The notes below the pieces were generated by a model. The model saw only the letters and a program-made list of their open reading frames with translations. It ran no database searches and was not told the DNA's origin. Positions 1-13,040 of a DNA stretch of 64,000 nt are shown one piece after another. Source of the stretch: Mercurialis annua. Taxonomy: Eukaryota > Streptophyta > Magnoliopsida > Malpighiales > Euphorbiaceae. The position numbers were made by a program, and so were the translations under genes. Location of the stretch: positions 44,543,653 through 44,607,652 of the forward strand of contig NC_065572.1 in assembly GCF_937616625.2 (NCBI RefSeq), in the 5' to 3' direction. How positions within the stretch are numbered: the stretch's first letter is position 1; each line of letters begins with the position of its first letter.

Positions 1-2730
1 GATTACCTATGCATGGTTTAGTTATATTACGCAAAGAGTGCGTGAAAAGTGACGCTAGATTAGTATGTCGCATCTCAAGTCTCTTTAACGCGTCTTTCCG
101 ATTACCCAAGAATGGTTAGGTTATATTATGCAAAGTGTGCGAGAAATGTAACGCTAGATTAGTATGTCACGTCTCAAGGATCTTAAACGCGTCGTTCCGA
201 TTACCCAAGCATGGTTACGTTATATTACATAAGAGTGCGTGAAAAGTGACGCAGGATTAGTATCTCGCATCTCAAATCTCTTTAACGCGTCGTTCCGATT
301 ACCCAAGAATGGTTATGTTATATTACACAAAGTGTGTAAGAAAAGTAACGCTCGCTTAGTATGTCGCATCTTAAGTCTCTTTAACGAGTCGTTCCGATTA
401 CCTAACCATGGTTAGGTTATATTACGCAAAGCGTGCGTAAAAACTGACACTAGATTAGTATGTCGCGTTTCAATACTGTTTAACATGTCTTTCTAATTAC
501 CTAAGCATGGTTAGGTTATATTACGCAAAGTGTGCGTGAAAAGTGACTCTTGATTAGTATGTTGCGTCTCCATTCTCTTTAACGCGTTGTTCCGATTACC
601 TAAGCATGGTTAGGATATATTATGCAAAGTGTGCGTAAAAAGTGACGCTAGATTAGTATGGCGCGTCTCAAGTCTCTGGTTAGGTTATATTACGCAAACT
701 GTGCGTGAAAAGTTACGCTAGATAAGAATGTCGCGTTCTCTTTAACGCGTCATTCTGATTACCTAAGCATGGTTAGGTTATATTACGCAAAGTGAGCGTG
801 AAAAGTGACGCTAGCTCTTTAACGCGTTGTTCCGATTACCTAAGCATGGTTAGGTTATATTACGCAAAGTGTGCGTGAAAAGCGACGCTAGCTCTGTAAC
901 GCGTTGTTCCGATTACCTAAGCATGGTTAGGTTATATTACGCAAAGTGTGCGTGAAAAGTGACGCTAGATTAGTATGTCGCATCTCAAGTCTCTTTAACT
1001 CGTCGATTCGATTACCATGCTTATGTCGCGTAACAAGTCTCTCTAACGCGTCATTCTGATTACCTAAGCATGGTTAGATTAGTACGTCGCGTCTAAAGTC
1101 TCTTTAATGCGTCGTTCCGATTACCCAAGAATGGTTAGGTTATGTGACGCAAAGTGTGCGAGAAAAGTAATGCTAGATTAGTATGTTGCGTCTGAAGTCT
1201 CTTTAATGCGTCGTTCCAATTAGCTAAGCATGGTTAGTTATATTACGCAAGGTGTGCGTGAAAAGTGACGCTAGATTAGTATGTCGCATCTCAAGGTTCT
1301 TAAATTCGTCGTACCGATTACCTATGTATGGTTAGGTTATATTACGCAAAGATGCGTGAAAAGTGATGTTGGATTTGCATGTCTTGTATCAAGTCTCTTT
1401 AACGTGTCGTTCCGATTACTCAAGAATGGTTAGGTTATATTACGCAAAGTGTGCAAGAAAAGTAAGGCTAGATTAGTATGTTGCGTCTCAAGTCTCATTA
1501 ACGCGTTGTTCCGATTACCTAAGCATGGTTAGGTTATTTTATGCAAGGTGTGCGAGACAAGTGACGCTAGATTAGTATGTCGCGTCTCAAGGTTCTTCAA
1601 TGCGTCGTTCCGATTATCATTGTTAGGTTATATTATGCAAAAGTATAGGTCAAAACTGACGTTAGATTAGTATGTCGCGTCTCAAGTCTCTTTTACGCGT
1701 CGTTTCGAGTAACATGCTTATGTCGCGTCACAAGTCTCTCTAACGCGCCGTTTTCATTACCTAAATATGGTTAGGTTATATTACGTAAGGTGTGCGTGAA
1801 AAGTAACAATACATTAGTATGTCGTGTCTCAAGTCTCTTTAACGCGTCATTTCGATTGACATGCTTATGTCGCGTCACAAGTCTCTCTAACGTGTCGTTC
1901 CGATTACCTAAGCATGGTTAGGATATATTACGCAAGGTGTGCGTAAAAAGTAACAATAGATTAGTATGTCGTGTCTCAAGTCTCTTTAACGCGTCGTTCC
2001 GATTACCTAAGCATGGTAGGCTATATTACAAAAAGTGTGCGTGAAAAGTGACGCTGGATTAGTATGTCGCGTCTCAAGGCTCTTTAATGCATTGTTTCGA
2101 TTACCTAAGCATGGTTAGGTTATATTACGCAAAGAGTGCGTGAAAAGTGACGCAGGATTAGTATGTGGCGTCTCAAGTCTCTTTAACGCATCGTTCTTAT
2201 TACCCAAGAATGGTTAGGTTATATTACGCAAAGTGTGCGAGAAAAGTTATGCTAGCTTAGCATGTCGCTTCTCAAGTCTCTTTAACGCGTCGTTCCGATT
2301 CCCTAAGCATGGTTAGGTTATATTACAAAAAGTGTGCGTGAAAAGTAACAATATATTAGTATGTCGAATCTTAAGTCTCTTTAAAGCGTCGTTCCGATTA
2401 CCTAAGCATGGTTAGGTTACATGACGCAAAGTGTGCGTGAAAAGTGACGCTAGATTAGTATGATGCGTCTCAAGTGTCTTTAATGCGTCGTTTCAATGAC
2501 CATGCTTATGTCTTTCTTACAAGTCTTTCTAACGCGTCGTTCCAATTACCTAAGCATGGTTAGGTTATATTACGCAAGGATGCTTGAAAAGTGACGCTAG
2601 ATTAGTATGTCGCGTCTCAATTCTCTTTAACGCGTTGTTCAGATTACCTATGCATGGTTAGGTTATATTACGCATAGCGTGTGAGTGAAAAGTGACGCTA
2701 GATTAGTATGTCGCGTATAAAGCATTGTTA
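1..2730 (+). repeat. 99-bp satellite array, forward orientation, heterogeneous
   Basis: Tandem monomers of about 99 bp run head to tail. Each begins near GATTACCTAAGCATGG, passes through TTATATTACGCAAAG and GTGACGCTAGATTAG, and ends in TTTAACGCGTCGTTCC. Most neighbouring copies differ at several positions, many of them C-to-T or G-to-A changes inside CpG. The first ~1,000 bases hold only long or internally deleted long monomers. The 48-bp short form (GATTACCATGCTTATG followed by GTCACAAG) first appears near 1,010 and recurs near 1,690 and 1,850. I could not find a clear higher-order period here. No coding sequence is visible. Confidence 0.95.
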
Positions 2731-5700
2731 GGTTATATTACGCAAAGTATGAGTAAAGAGTGATGCTAGATTAGTATGGCGCGTCTCAAGTCTCTTCAAT
2801 GAATCGTTTCGATTACCATGCTTATGTAACGTTACAAGTCTCAAGTCTCTTTAACGCGTGTTCCGATTACCAAAGCATGGTCATGTAATAGTACGCAAAA
2901 TGTGCCTGAAAAGTGACGCTAGAACAGTATGTCGCGTCTCAAGTCTCTTTAACGCGTTGTTCCGATTACCATTATCACGTCACAAGTTTCTCTAACGCGT
3001 CGTTCTGATTACCTAGGCATAGTTAGGTTATAATACGCAAAGCGTGCGTAAAAAGTGATGCTAGATTAGTATGGCATGTTTCAAGTCTCTTTAACGCGTC
3101 GTTTCGATTAACATTGTCGCGTCACAAGTTTCTCTATCGCGTCGTTCTAATTACATAAGCATGCTAGGTTATTTTACGCAAAGTGTGCGTGAAAAGTGAT
3201 GCTAGTTAATGTATGTCGCGTCTCAAGTCTCTTTAACGCGTCGTTCCGATTAGCTAAGCATGGTTAGGTTATATTATGCAAAGTGTGCGTGAAAACTGGC
3301 TCTAGATTAGTATGTCGCTACTCAAGTCTCTTTAACGCATCGTTCCGATTTCCTAAGCATGGTTAGTTTATATTATGCAAAGTCTGTGTAAAACGTGATG
3401 CTAGATTAGTTTGGCGCGTCTCAAGTCTCTTTAACGCGTCATTTCGGTTACCATGCTTATGTCGCGTCACAAGTCTCTCTAACGCGTCGTTGTGATTACC
3501 TAAGCATGTTTGATTTATATTACGCAAAGTGTGCGTAAAAATTGACGCTAGATTAGTATGTCGCGTCACAAGTCTATCTAAAGCGTCGTTCCAATTACAT
3601 AAGCATGGTTAGGTTATATTACGCAAAGTGTGCGTGAAAAGTGACGCTAGATTAGTATGTCGCGTCTCAAGTCTCTTTAATGCTTCGTTCCGATTACCTA
3701 AGCATGGTTAGGTCATATTACTTAAATTGTGCATGAAAAGCGACAATAGATTTGTATGTCGTGTCTCAAGTCTCTTTAACGCGTCGTTTCGATTACCATT
3801 CTTATGTCGCGTCACAAGTCTCTCTAACGCGTCGTTCCAATTACCTAAGCATGCTTAGGTTATATTACGCAATGTGTGCGTGAACACTGTTGCTAGGTTG
3901 GTATGTCGCGTTTCAAGTCTCTTTAATGCGTCGTTCCGATTACTTAAGCATGGTTAGGTTATATTACGCAAACTATGCGTGAAAAGTGACGCTAGATTAG
4001 TATGTCGCGTCTCAAGTTTCTTTAACGCGTCGTTCCGATTCCCTAAGCATAGTCAGGTTATATTACGCAAAGCGTGCGTAAAAAGTGACGCTAGATTAGT
4101 ATGGCGCGTTTCAAGTTTCTTTAACGTCTCGCTTCGATTACCATGATTGTGTCACGTCACAAGTGTCTCTAACTTGTTGTTATGGTTCCCTAAGCATGGT
4201 TAGGTTATATTACGCAAAGTGTGCGTGAAAAGTGACAATAGATTAGTATGTCGTGTCTGAAGTCTCTATAACTCGTCGTTTCGATTACCTAAGCATGGTT
4301 AGGTTATTTTACGCAAAGTGTGCGTGAAAAAAAGTGACGCTAGATTAGTATGTCGCGTCTCAAGTCCCTTTAACGCGTCGTTATGATTGCCAAAGCATGG
4401 TTATGTTTTATTACGCCAAGTGCGTATTAAAAGTGTCGCTAGATTAGTATGTCGCGTCACAAGTCTCTTTAATGCGTTGTTATGATTACCTAAGCATGGT
4501 TAAGTTATATTACGCAAAGTATGCGTAAAGAGTGATGCTAGATTAGTATTGCGCGTCTCAAGTCTATTCAACGCATCGTTTCGAGTACCATGCTTATGTC
4601 ACGTTACAAGTCTCAAGTCTCTTTAACGCGTGTTCCGATTACCAAAGCATGGTCATGTTATATTACGCAAAAAGTGACGCTAGAACAGTATGTCGCGTCT
4701 CAAGTCTCTTTAACGCGTTGTTTCGATTACCTAAGCATAGTTAGGTTATAATACGCAAAGCGTGGGTAAAAAGTGACGGTAGATTAGCATGGCACGTTTC
4801 AAGTCTCTTTAACGCATCGTTTCGATTACCATTGTCGCGTCACAAGTTTCTCTAACGCATCGTTCTGATTACCTAAGCATAGTTAGGTTATAATACGCAA
4901 AGCGTGCGTAAAAAGTGACGCTAGATTATAATGGCACGTTTCAAGTCTCTTTAACGCGTCGTTTCGATTACCATTGTCGCGTCACAAGTTTCTCTATCGC
5001 GTCGTTCTGATTACATAAGCATGTTAGGTTATTTTACTCAAAGTGTGCGTGAAAAGTGATGCTAGTTAATGTATGTCGCGTCTCAAGTCTCTTTAACGCG
5101 TCGTTCCGATTAGCTAAGCATGGTTAGGTTATATTATGCAAAGTGTGCGTGAAAACTGGCTCTAGATTAGTATGTCGCTACTCAAGTCTCTTTAACGCAT
5201 CGTTCCGATTTCCTAAGCATGGTTAGGTTATATTATGCAAAGTCTGTGTAAAATGTGATGCTAGATTAGCTTGGCGCGTCTCAAGTCTCTTTAACGCGTC
5301 ATTTCTATTACCATGCTTATGTCGCGTCACAAGTCTCTCTAACGCGTCGTTGTGATTGCCTAAGCATGTTTGATATATATTACGCAAAGTGTGCGTAAAA
5401 ATTGACGCTAGATTAGTATGTTGCGTCACAATTCTATCTAACGCGTCATTCCAATTACATAAGCATGGTTAGGTTATATTACGCAAAGTGTGCGTGAAAA
5501 GTGACGCTCGATTAGTATGTCGCGTCTTAAGTCTCTTTAATGCTTCGTTCCGATTACCTAAGCATGGTTAGGTTATATTACTTAAATTGTGCTTGAAAAG
5601 CGACAATAGATTTGTATGTCGTGTCTCAAGTCTCTTTTACGCGTCGTTTCGATTACCACTCTTATGACGCGTCACAAGTCTCTCTAACGCATCGTTCCGA

Positions 5701-8700
5701 TTACCTAAGCATGGTTAAGTTATATTACGCAATGTGTGCGTGAACACTGTTGCTAGGTTGGTATGTCGCGTTTCAAGTCTCTTTAATGCGTCGTTCCGAT
5801 TACCTAAGCATGGTTAGGTTATATTACGCAAACTGTGCGTGAAAAGTGACGCTAGATTAGTATGTCGCGTCTCAAGTCTCTTTAACGCGTTGTTCCGATT
5901 CCCTAAGCATAGTCAGGTTATCTTATGCAAAGCGTGCGTAAAAAGTGACGCTAGATTAGTATGGCACGTTTCAAGTTTCTTTAACGTGTCGCTTCGATTA
6001 CCATGCTTATGTCGCGTCACAAGTGTCTCTAACTCGTCGTTCTGATTCCCTAAGCATGGTTAGGTTATATTACGCAAAGTGTGCATGAAAAGTGACAATA
6101 GATTAGTATGTCGTGTCTGAAGTCTCTATAACTCGTCGTTTCGATTACCTAAGCATAGTTAGGTTATTTTATGCAAAGTGTGCGTGAAAAGTGACGCTAG
6201 ATTAGTATGTCGCGTCTCAAGTCCCTTTAACGCGTCGTTCCGATTGCCAAAGCATGGTTATATTTTATTACGCCAAGTGCGTATTAAAAGTGTCGCTAGT
6301 TTAGTATGTCGCGTCACAAGTCTCTTTAATGCGTTGTTATGATTACCTAAGCATGGTTAAGTTATATTACGCAAAGTATGCGTAATGAGTGATGCTAGAT
6401 TAGTATGGCGCGTCTCAAGTCTCTTCAATGCATCGTTTCGAGTACCATGCTTATGTCACGTTACAGGTCTCAAGTCTCTTTAACGCGTGCTCCGATTACC
6501 AAAGCATGGTCATGTTATATTACGCAAAATGTGCATGAAAAGTGACGCTAGAACAGTATGTCGCGTCTCAAGTCTCTTTAACGCGTTATTCTGATTACCT
6601 AAGCATAGTTAGGTTATTATACGCAAAGCGTGGGTAAAAAGTGACGGTAGATTAGCATGGCACGTTTCAAGTCTCTTTAACGCGTCGTTTCGATTACCAT
6701 TGTCGCGTCACAAGTTTCTCTAACGCGTCGTTATGATTACCTAAGCATAGTTAGGTTATAATACGCAAAGCGTGCGTAAAAAGTGACGCTAGATTAGTAT
6801 GGCACGTTTCAAGTCTCTTTAACGCGTCGTTTCGATTACCATTGTCGCGTCACAAGTTTCTCTATCGCGTCGTTCTGATTACATAAGCATGCTAGGTTAT
6901 TTTACGCAAAGTGTGCGTGAAAAGTGATGCTAGTTAATGTATGTCGTGTCTCAAGTCTCTTTAACGCGTCGTTCCGATTAGCTAAGCATGGTTAGGTTAT
7001 ATTATGCAAAGTGTTCGTGAAAACTGGCTCTAGATTAGTATGTCGCTACTCAAGTCTCTTTAACGCATTGTTCCGATTTCCTAAGCATGGTTAGGTTATG
7101 TTATGCAAGTCTGTGTAAAACGTGATGCTAGATTAGTTTGGCGCGTCTCAAGTCTCTTTAACGCGTCATTTCGATTACCATGCATATGTCGCGTCACAAG
7201 TCTCTCTAACGCGTCGTTGTGATTACCTAAGCATGTTTGATTTATATTATGCAAAGTGTGCGTAAAAATTGACGCTAGATTACTACGTCGCGTCACAAGT
7301 CTATCTAACGTGTCGTTCCAATTACATAAGCATGGTTAGGTTATATTACGCAAAGTGTGCGTGAAAAGGGACGCTAGATTAGTATGTCGCGTCTCAAGTC
7401 TCTTTTATGCTTCGTTCCGATTACCTAAGCATGGTTAGGTTATATTACTTAAATTGTGCATGAAAAGCGACAATAGATTTGTATGTCGTGTCTCAAGTCT
7501 CTTTAACGCGTCGTTTCGATTACCACTCTTATGTCGCGTCACAAGTGTCTCTAACGCGTCGTTTCGATTACCTAAGCATGGTTAGGTTATACTACGCAAT
7601 GTGTGCGTGAACACTGTTGCTAGGTTGGTATGTCGCGTTTCAAGTCTCTTTAACGCGTTGTTCTGATTACCTAAGCATGGTTAGGTTATATTACGCAAAC
7701 TGTGCGTGAAAAGTGACGCTAGATTAGTATGTCGCATCTCAAGTCTCTTTAACGCGTCGTTCCGATTCCCTAAGCATAGTCAGGTTATATTACGCAAAGC
7801 GTGCGTAAAAAGTGACGCTTGATTAGTATGGCACGTTTCAAGTTTCTTTAACGTGTCGCTTCGATTACCATGCTTATGTCGCGTCACAAGTGTCTCTAAC
7901 TCGTCGTTCTGATTCCCTAAGCATGGCTAGGTTATATTACGCAAAGTGTGCGTGAAAAGTGACAATTGATTAGTATGTCGTGTCTGAAGTCTCTATAACT
8001 CGTCGTTTCGATTACCTAAGCATGGTTAGGTTATTTTATGCAAAGTGTGCGTGAAAAGTGACGCTAGATTAGTATGTCGCGTCTCAAGTCCCTTTAACAC
8101 GTCGTTCCGACTGCCAAAGCATGGTTATGTTTTATTACGCCAAGTTCGTATTAAAAGTGTCGCTAGATTAGTATGTCGCGTCACAAGTCTCTTTAACGCG
8201 TTGTTATGATTACCTAAGCATGGTTAAGTTATATTACGCAAAGTATGCGTAATGAGTGATGCTATATTAGTATGGCGCGTCTCAAGTCTCTTCAATGCAT
8301 CGTTTCGAGTACCATGCTTATGTCACGTTGTCGCGTCTCAAGTCTCTTTAGCGCGTGTTCCGATTACCAAAGCATGGTCATGTTATATTACGCAAAATGT
8401 GCCTGAAAAGTGAAGCTAGAACAGTATGTCGCGTCTCAAGTCTCTTAAACGCGTTGTTCTGATTACCTAAGCATAGTTAGGTTATAATACGCAAAGCGTG
8501 GGTAAAAAGTGACTGTAGATTAGCATGGCACGTTTCAAGTCTCTTTAACGCGTCGTTTCGATTACCATTGGCGCGTCACAAGTTTCTCAAACGCGTCGTT
8601 CTGATTACCTAAGCATAGTTAGGCTATAATACGCAAAGCGTATGTAAAAAGTGACGCTAGATTAGTATGGCACGTTTCAAGTCTCTTTAACGCGTAGTTT

Positions 8701-11700
8701 CGATTACCATTGTCGCGTCACAAGTTTCTCTAACGCGTCGTTCTGATTACATAAGCATGCTAGGTTATTTTACGCAAAGTGTGCGTGAAAAGTGATGCTA
8801 GTTAATGTATGTCGCGTCTCAAGTCTATTTAACGCGTCGTTCCGATTACCTAAGCATGGCTAGGTTATATTATGCAAAGTGTGCGTGAAAACTGGCGCTA
8901 GATTAGTTTGTCGCTACTTAAGTCTCTTTAACACATCGTTCCGATTTCCTAAGCATGGTTAGATTATATTATGCAAAGTCTGTGTAAAAAGTGATGCTAG
9001 ATTAGTTTGGCGCGTCTCAAGTCTCTTTAACGCGTCATTTCGATTACCATGCTTATGTCGCGTCACAAGTCTCTCTAACGCGTCGTTGCGATTACCTAAG
9101 CATGTTTGATTTATATTATGCAAAGTGTGCGTAAAAATTGACGCTAGATTAGTATGTCGCGTCACAAGTGTATCTAACGCGTCGTTCAAATTACATAAGT
9201 ATGGTTAGGTTATATTACGCAAAGTGTGCGTAAAACGTGACGCTAGATTAGTATGTCGCGTCTTAAGTCTCTTCAATGCTTCGTTCCGATTACCTAAGCA
9301 TGGTTAGGTTATATTACTTGAATTGTGCATGATAAGCGACAATAGATTTGTATTTCGTGTCTCAAGTCTCTTTAACGCGTCGTTTCGATTACCACTCTTA
9401 TGTCGCGTCACAAGTCTCTCTAACGCGTCGTTCCGATTACCTAAGCATGGTTAGGTTATATTACGCAATGTATGCGTGAGCACTATTGCTAGGTTGGTAT
9501 GTCGAGTTTCAAGTCTCTTTAATGCGTCGTTCTGATTACTTAAGCATGGTTAGGTTATATTACGCAAACTGTGCGTGAAAAGTGACGCTAGATTAGTATG
9601 TCGCGTCTCAAGTCTCTTTAACGCGTCGTTCCGATTCCCTAAGCATAGTCAGGATATATTATCCAAAGCGTGGGTAAAAAGAGACGCTAGATTAGTATGG
9701 CGCGTTTCAAGTTTCTTTAACGTGTCACTTCGATTACCATGCTTATGTCGCGTCACAAGTGTCTCTAACGCGTCGTTCTGATTCCCTAAGCATGGTTAGG
9801 TTATATTACGCAAAGTGTGCGTGAAAAGTATCAATAGATTAGTATGTCGTGTCTGAAGTCTCTATAACTCGTCGTTTCGATTACCTAAGCATGGTTAGGT
9901 TATTTTATGCAAAGTGTGCGTGAAAACTGACGCTAGATTAGTATGCCGCGTCTCAAGTCCCTTTAGCGCGTCGTTCCGATTGCTAAAGCACGGTTATGTT
10001 TTACTACGCCAAGTGCGCATTAAAAGTGTCGCTAGATTAGTATGTCGCGTAACAAGTGTCTCTAACGCGTTGTTATGATTACCTAAGCATGGTTTATTTA
10101 TATTACGCAAAGTATGCGTAAAGAGTGATGCTAGATTAGTATGGCGCGTCTCAAGTCTTTTCAATGCATCGTTTCGATTACCATGCTTATGTCACGTTAC
10201 AAGTCTCAAGTCTCTTTAACGCGTGTTTCGATTACCAAAGTATGGTCATGTTATATTACGCAAAATATGCCTGAAAAGTGACGCTAGAACAGTATGTCGC
10301 GTCTCAAGTCTCTTTAACACGTTGTTCCGATTACCTAAGCATAGTTAGGTTATAATACGCAAAGCGTGGGTAACAAGTGACGGAAGATTAGCATGGCACG
10401 TTTCAAGTCTCTTTAACACGTTGTTTCGATTACCATTGTCGCGTCTCAAGTTTCTCTAACGCGTCGTTCTGATTACCTAAGCATAGTTAGGTTATAATAC
10501 ATAAAGCGTGCGTAAAAAGTGACGCTAGATTAGTTTGGCACGTTTCAAGTCTCTTTAACGAGTCATTTCGATTATCATTGTCCCGTCACAAGTTTCTCTA
10601 TCGCGTCGTTCTGATTACATAAGGATGCTAGGTTATTTTACGCAAAGTGTGCGTGAAAAATAACGCTATATTAGTATGTCGCGTCTCATGTCTCTTTAAC
10701 GCGTCGTTCCGATTACCTAAGCATGGTTAGGTTATATTATGCAAAGTGTGGGTGAAAACTGGCGCTAGATTAGTATGTCTCTACTCAAGTCTCTTTAACA
10801 CCTCGCTTTGATTTCCTAAGCATGGTTAGGTTATACTACGCAAAGTATGCGTAATGAGTGATGCTTGATTAGTATGGCGCGTCTCAAGTCTCTTTAATGC
10901 ATCGTTTCGAGAACCATGCTTATGTCACGTTACAAGTCTCAAGTCTCTTTAACGCGTGTTCCGATTACCAAAGCATGGTCATGTTATATTACGCAAAATG
11001 TGTCTGAAAAGTGACGCTAGAACAGTATGTCACGTCTCAACTCTCTTTAACGCGTTGTTCCGATTACCTAAGCATAGTTAGGTTATAATACGCAAAGCGT
11101 GGGTTAAAAGTGACGATAGATTAGCATGACACGTTTCAATTCTCTTAAACGCGTCGTTTCGATTACCATTGTCGCGTCACAAATTTCTCTAACGCGTCGT
11201 TCTGATTACCTAAGCATAGTTAGGTTATAATACGCAAAGCGTGCGTAAAAAGTGACGCTAGATTAGTATGGCACGTTTCAAGTCTCTTTAACGCGTCGTT
11301 TCGATTACCATTGTCGCGTCACAAGTTTCTCTAACGCGTCGTTCTGATTACATAAGCATGCTAGGTTATTTTACGCAAAGTGTGCGTGAAAAATGATGCT
11401 AGTTAATGTATGTCGCGTCTCAAGTCTCTTTAACGCGTCATTCCGATTACCTAAGTATTGCTAGGTTATATTATTCAAAGTGTGCGTGAAAACTGGCGCT
11501 GGATTAGTATGTCGCTACTCAAGTCTCTTTAACGCATCGTTCCAATTTCCTAAGCATGGCTAGGTTATATTATGCAAAGTCTGTGTAAAAAGTGATGCTA
11601 GATTAGTTTGGCGCGTCTCAAGTCTCTTTAACGCGTCATTTCGATTACCATGCATATGTCGCGTCACAAGTCTCTTTAACGCGTCGTTGCGATTACCTAA

Positions 11701-11940
11701 GCATGTTTGATTTATATTACGCAAAGTGTGCGTCAAAATTGACGCTAGATTAGTATGTCGCGTCACAAGTCTATCTAACGCGTCGTTCCAATTACATAAG
11801 TATTGTTAGGTTATATTATGCAAAGTGTGCGTGAAAAGTGACGCTAGATTAGTATGTTGCGTCTCAAGTCTCTTCAATGCTTCGTTCCGATTACCTAAGC
11901 ATGGTTAGGTTATAATACGCAAAGTGTGCGTGAAAAGTGA
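2730..11940 (+). repeat. ~1.86-kb higher-order repeat array
   Basis: Private variants recur at a fixed long spacing. The unusual string ACGCCAAGT occurs at 4,413, 6,270, 8,137 and 10,006, giving spacings of 1,857, 1,867 and 1,869. A second marker, a short unit followed by CCAAAGCATGGTCATG, recurs near 2,858, 4,629, 6,487, 8,346, 10,220 and 10,945. A third, TTGATTTATATTA with its flanks, recurs in each copy. Each HOR holds a fixed series of 99-bp and 48-bp monomers. The first copy is partly incomplete, and the last contains an extra ~0.73-kb internal repeat. Similarity between HOR copies is clearly higher than between adjacent monomers, as expected from unequal exchange of multi-monomer blocks. 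Confidence 0.9.
10200..10935 (+). repeat. ~0.73-kb secondary duplication inside the 1.86-kb HOR
   Basis: The HOR marker TTACAAGTCTCAAGTCTC followed by the CCAAAGCATGGTCATG monomer occurs near 10,200 and again near 10,930, about 0.73 kb apart instead of 1.86 kb. Correspondingly, the downstream marker that lies 1,860-1,873 bp apart in earlier copies is 2,601 bp apart between 8,959 and 11,560. One HOR unit therefore carries an additional partial copy, which looks like a recent unequal exchange. Boundaries are approximate. Confidence 0.72.
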
Positions 11941-13040
11941 CAATAGATTAGTATATCGCGTCTCAACTCTCATTAACGCGTCGTTCCGATTACCTACGCG
12001 TGGTTAGGTTATGTTACGCAAAGTTTGCGTGAAAAGTTATGCTAGATTAGTATGTCGTGTCTCAAGTCCCTTTAACGCGTGTTCCAATCGCTTAAGCATG
12101 GTTAGGTTATATTACGCAAAGTGTGCATTAAAAGTGACGCTAGAATAGTATGTTGCGTCTCAAGTCTCTTTAACGCATCGTTTCGATTACCAAAGCATGG
12201 TTATATTATGAATGCCAAATGCGCGTTAAAAGTGTCGCTAGATTAGTATATCGCAACACAACTCTCTTTAACGCGTGGTTACGATTACCTAACCATGGTT
12301 AAGTTATATTGCGCAAAGTGTGCGTAAAAAAGTGACGATTGATTAGTATGGCGCGTCTCAAGTCTCTTTAACGCATCGTTTTAATTACCATGCTTATATG
12401 TCACGTTATAAGTCTCTCTAACACGTTGTTCCAATTACCAAAGCATGGTTAGGTTATATTACATAAAGTGTGCGTGAAAAGTGACAATAGATTAGTATGT
12501 CGCGTCGCAAGTCTCTTTAACGTGTCGTTCTAATTACCTAAGCATGGTTAGGTTATTTTGCGCAAAGTGTGCATGAAAAATAACGTTTGATTAGTATGGC
12601 GCGTCCTAAAACTCTCCTTAACGCGTCATTCCGATTGCCTAAGCATGGTTAGGTTATTTTAGGCAAAGTGTGCGTGAAAAGTTACGCTAGATTAGTATGT
12701 CGTGTCTCAAGTCTCTTTAACGTGTCGTTCCGATTATCTATGCATGTTAGGTTATATTGCGCAAAGTGTGCGTCAAAAGTGACGCTAGATTAGTATGTCA
12801 AGTCTCAAGTCTCTTTAACACGTGTTCCGATAACCTAAGCATGGTTAGGTTATATAACGCAAGATTAGTATGTCGCGTCACAAGTCTCTCTAACGCGTCG
12901 TTCCGATTACCTAAGCATGTTTAGGTTATATTACGCAAAGTGTGCGTGAAAAGTAAAAATAGATTAGTATGTCGTATCTAAAGTCTCTTTAACGCGCCGT
13001 TCCGATTATCTAAGCATGGTTAGGTTATATATTACGCAAT
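11940..13040 (+). repeat. Forward satellite, heterogeneous spacer between HOR blocks
   Basis: These are 99-bp monomers with frequent internal deletions; near 12,850 one monomer jumps from TTATATAACGCAAG straight to ATTAGTATGTCGCG. There is no clear long period and no non-satellite insertion. Confidence 0.85.
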
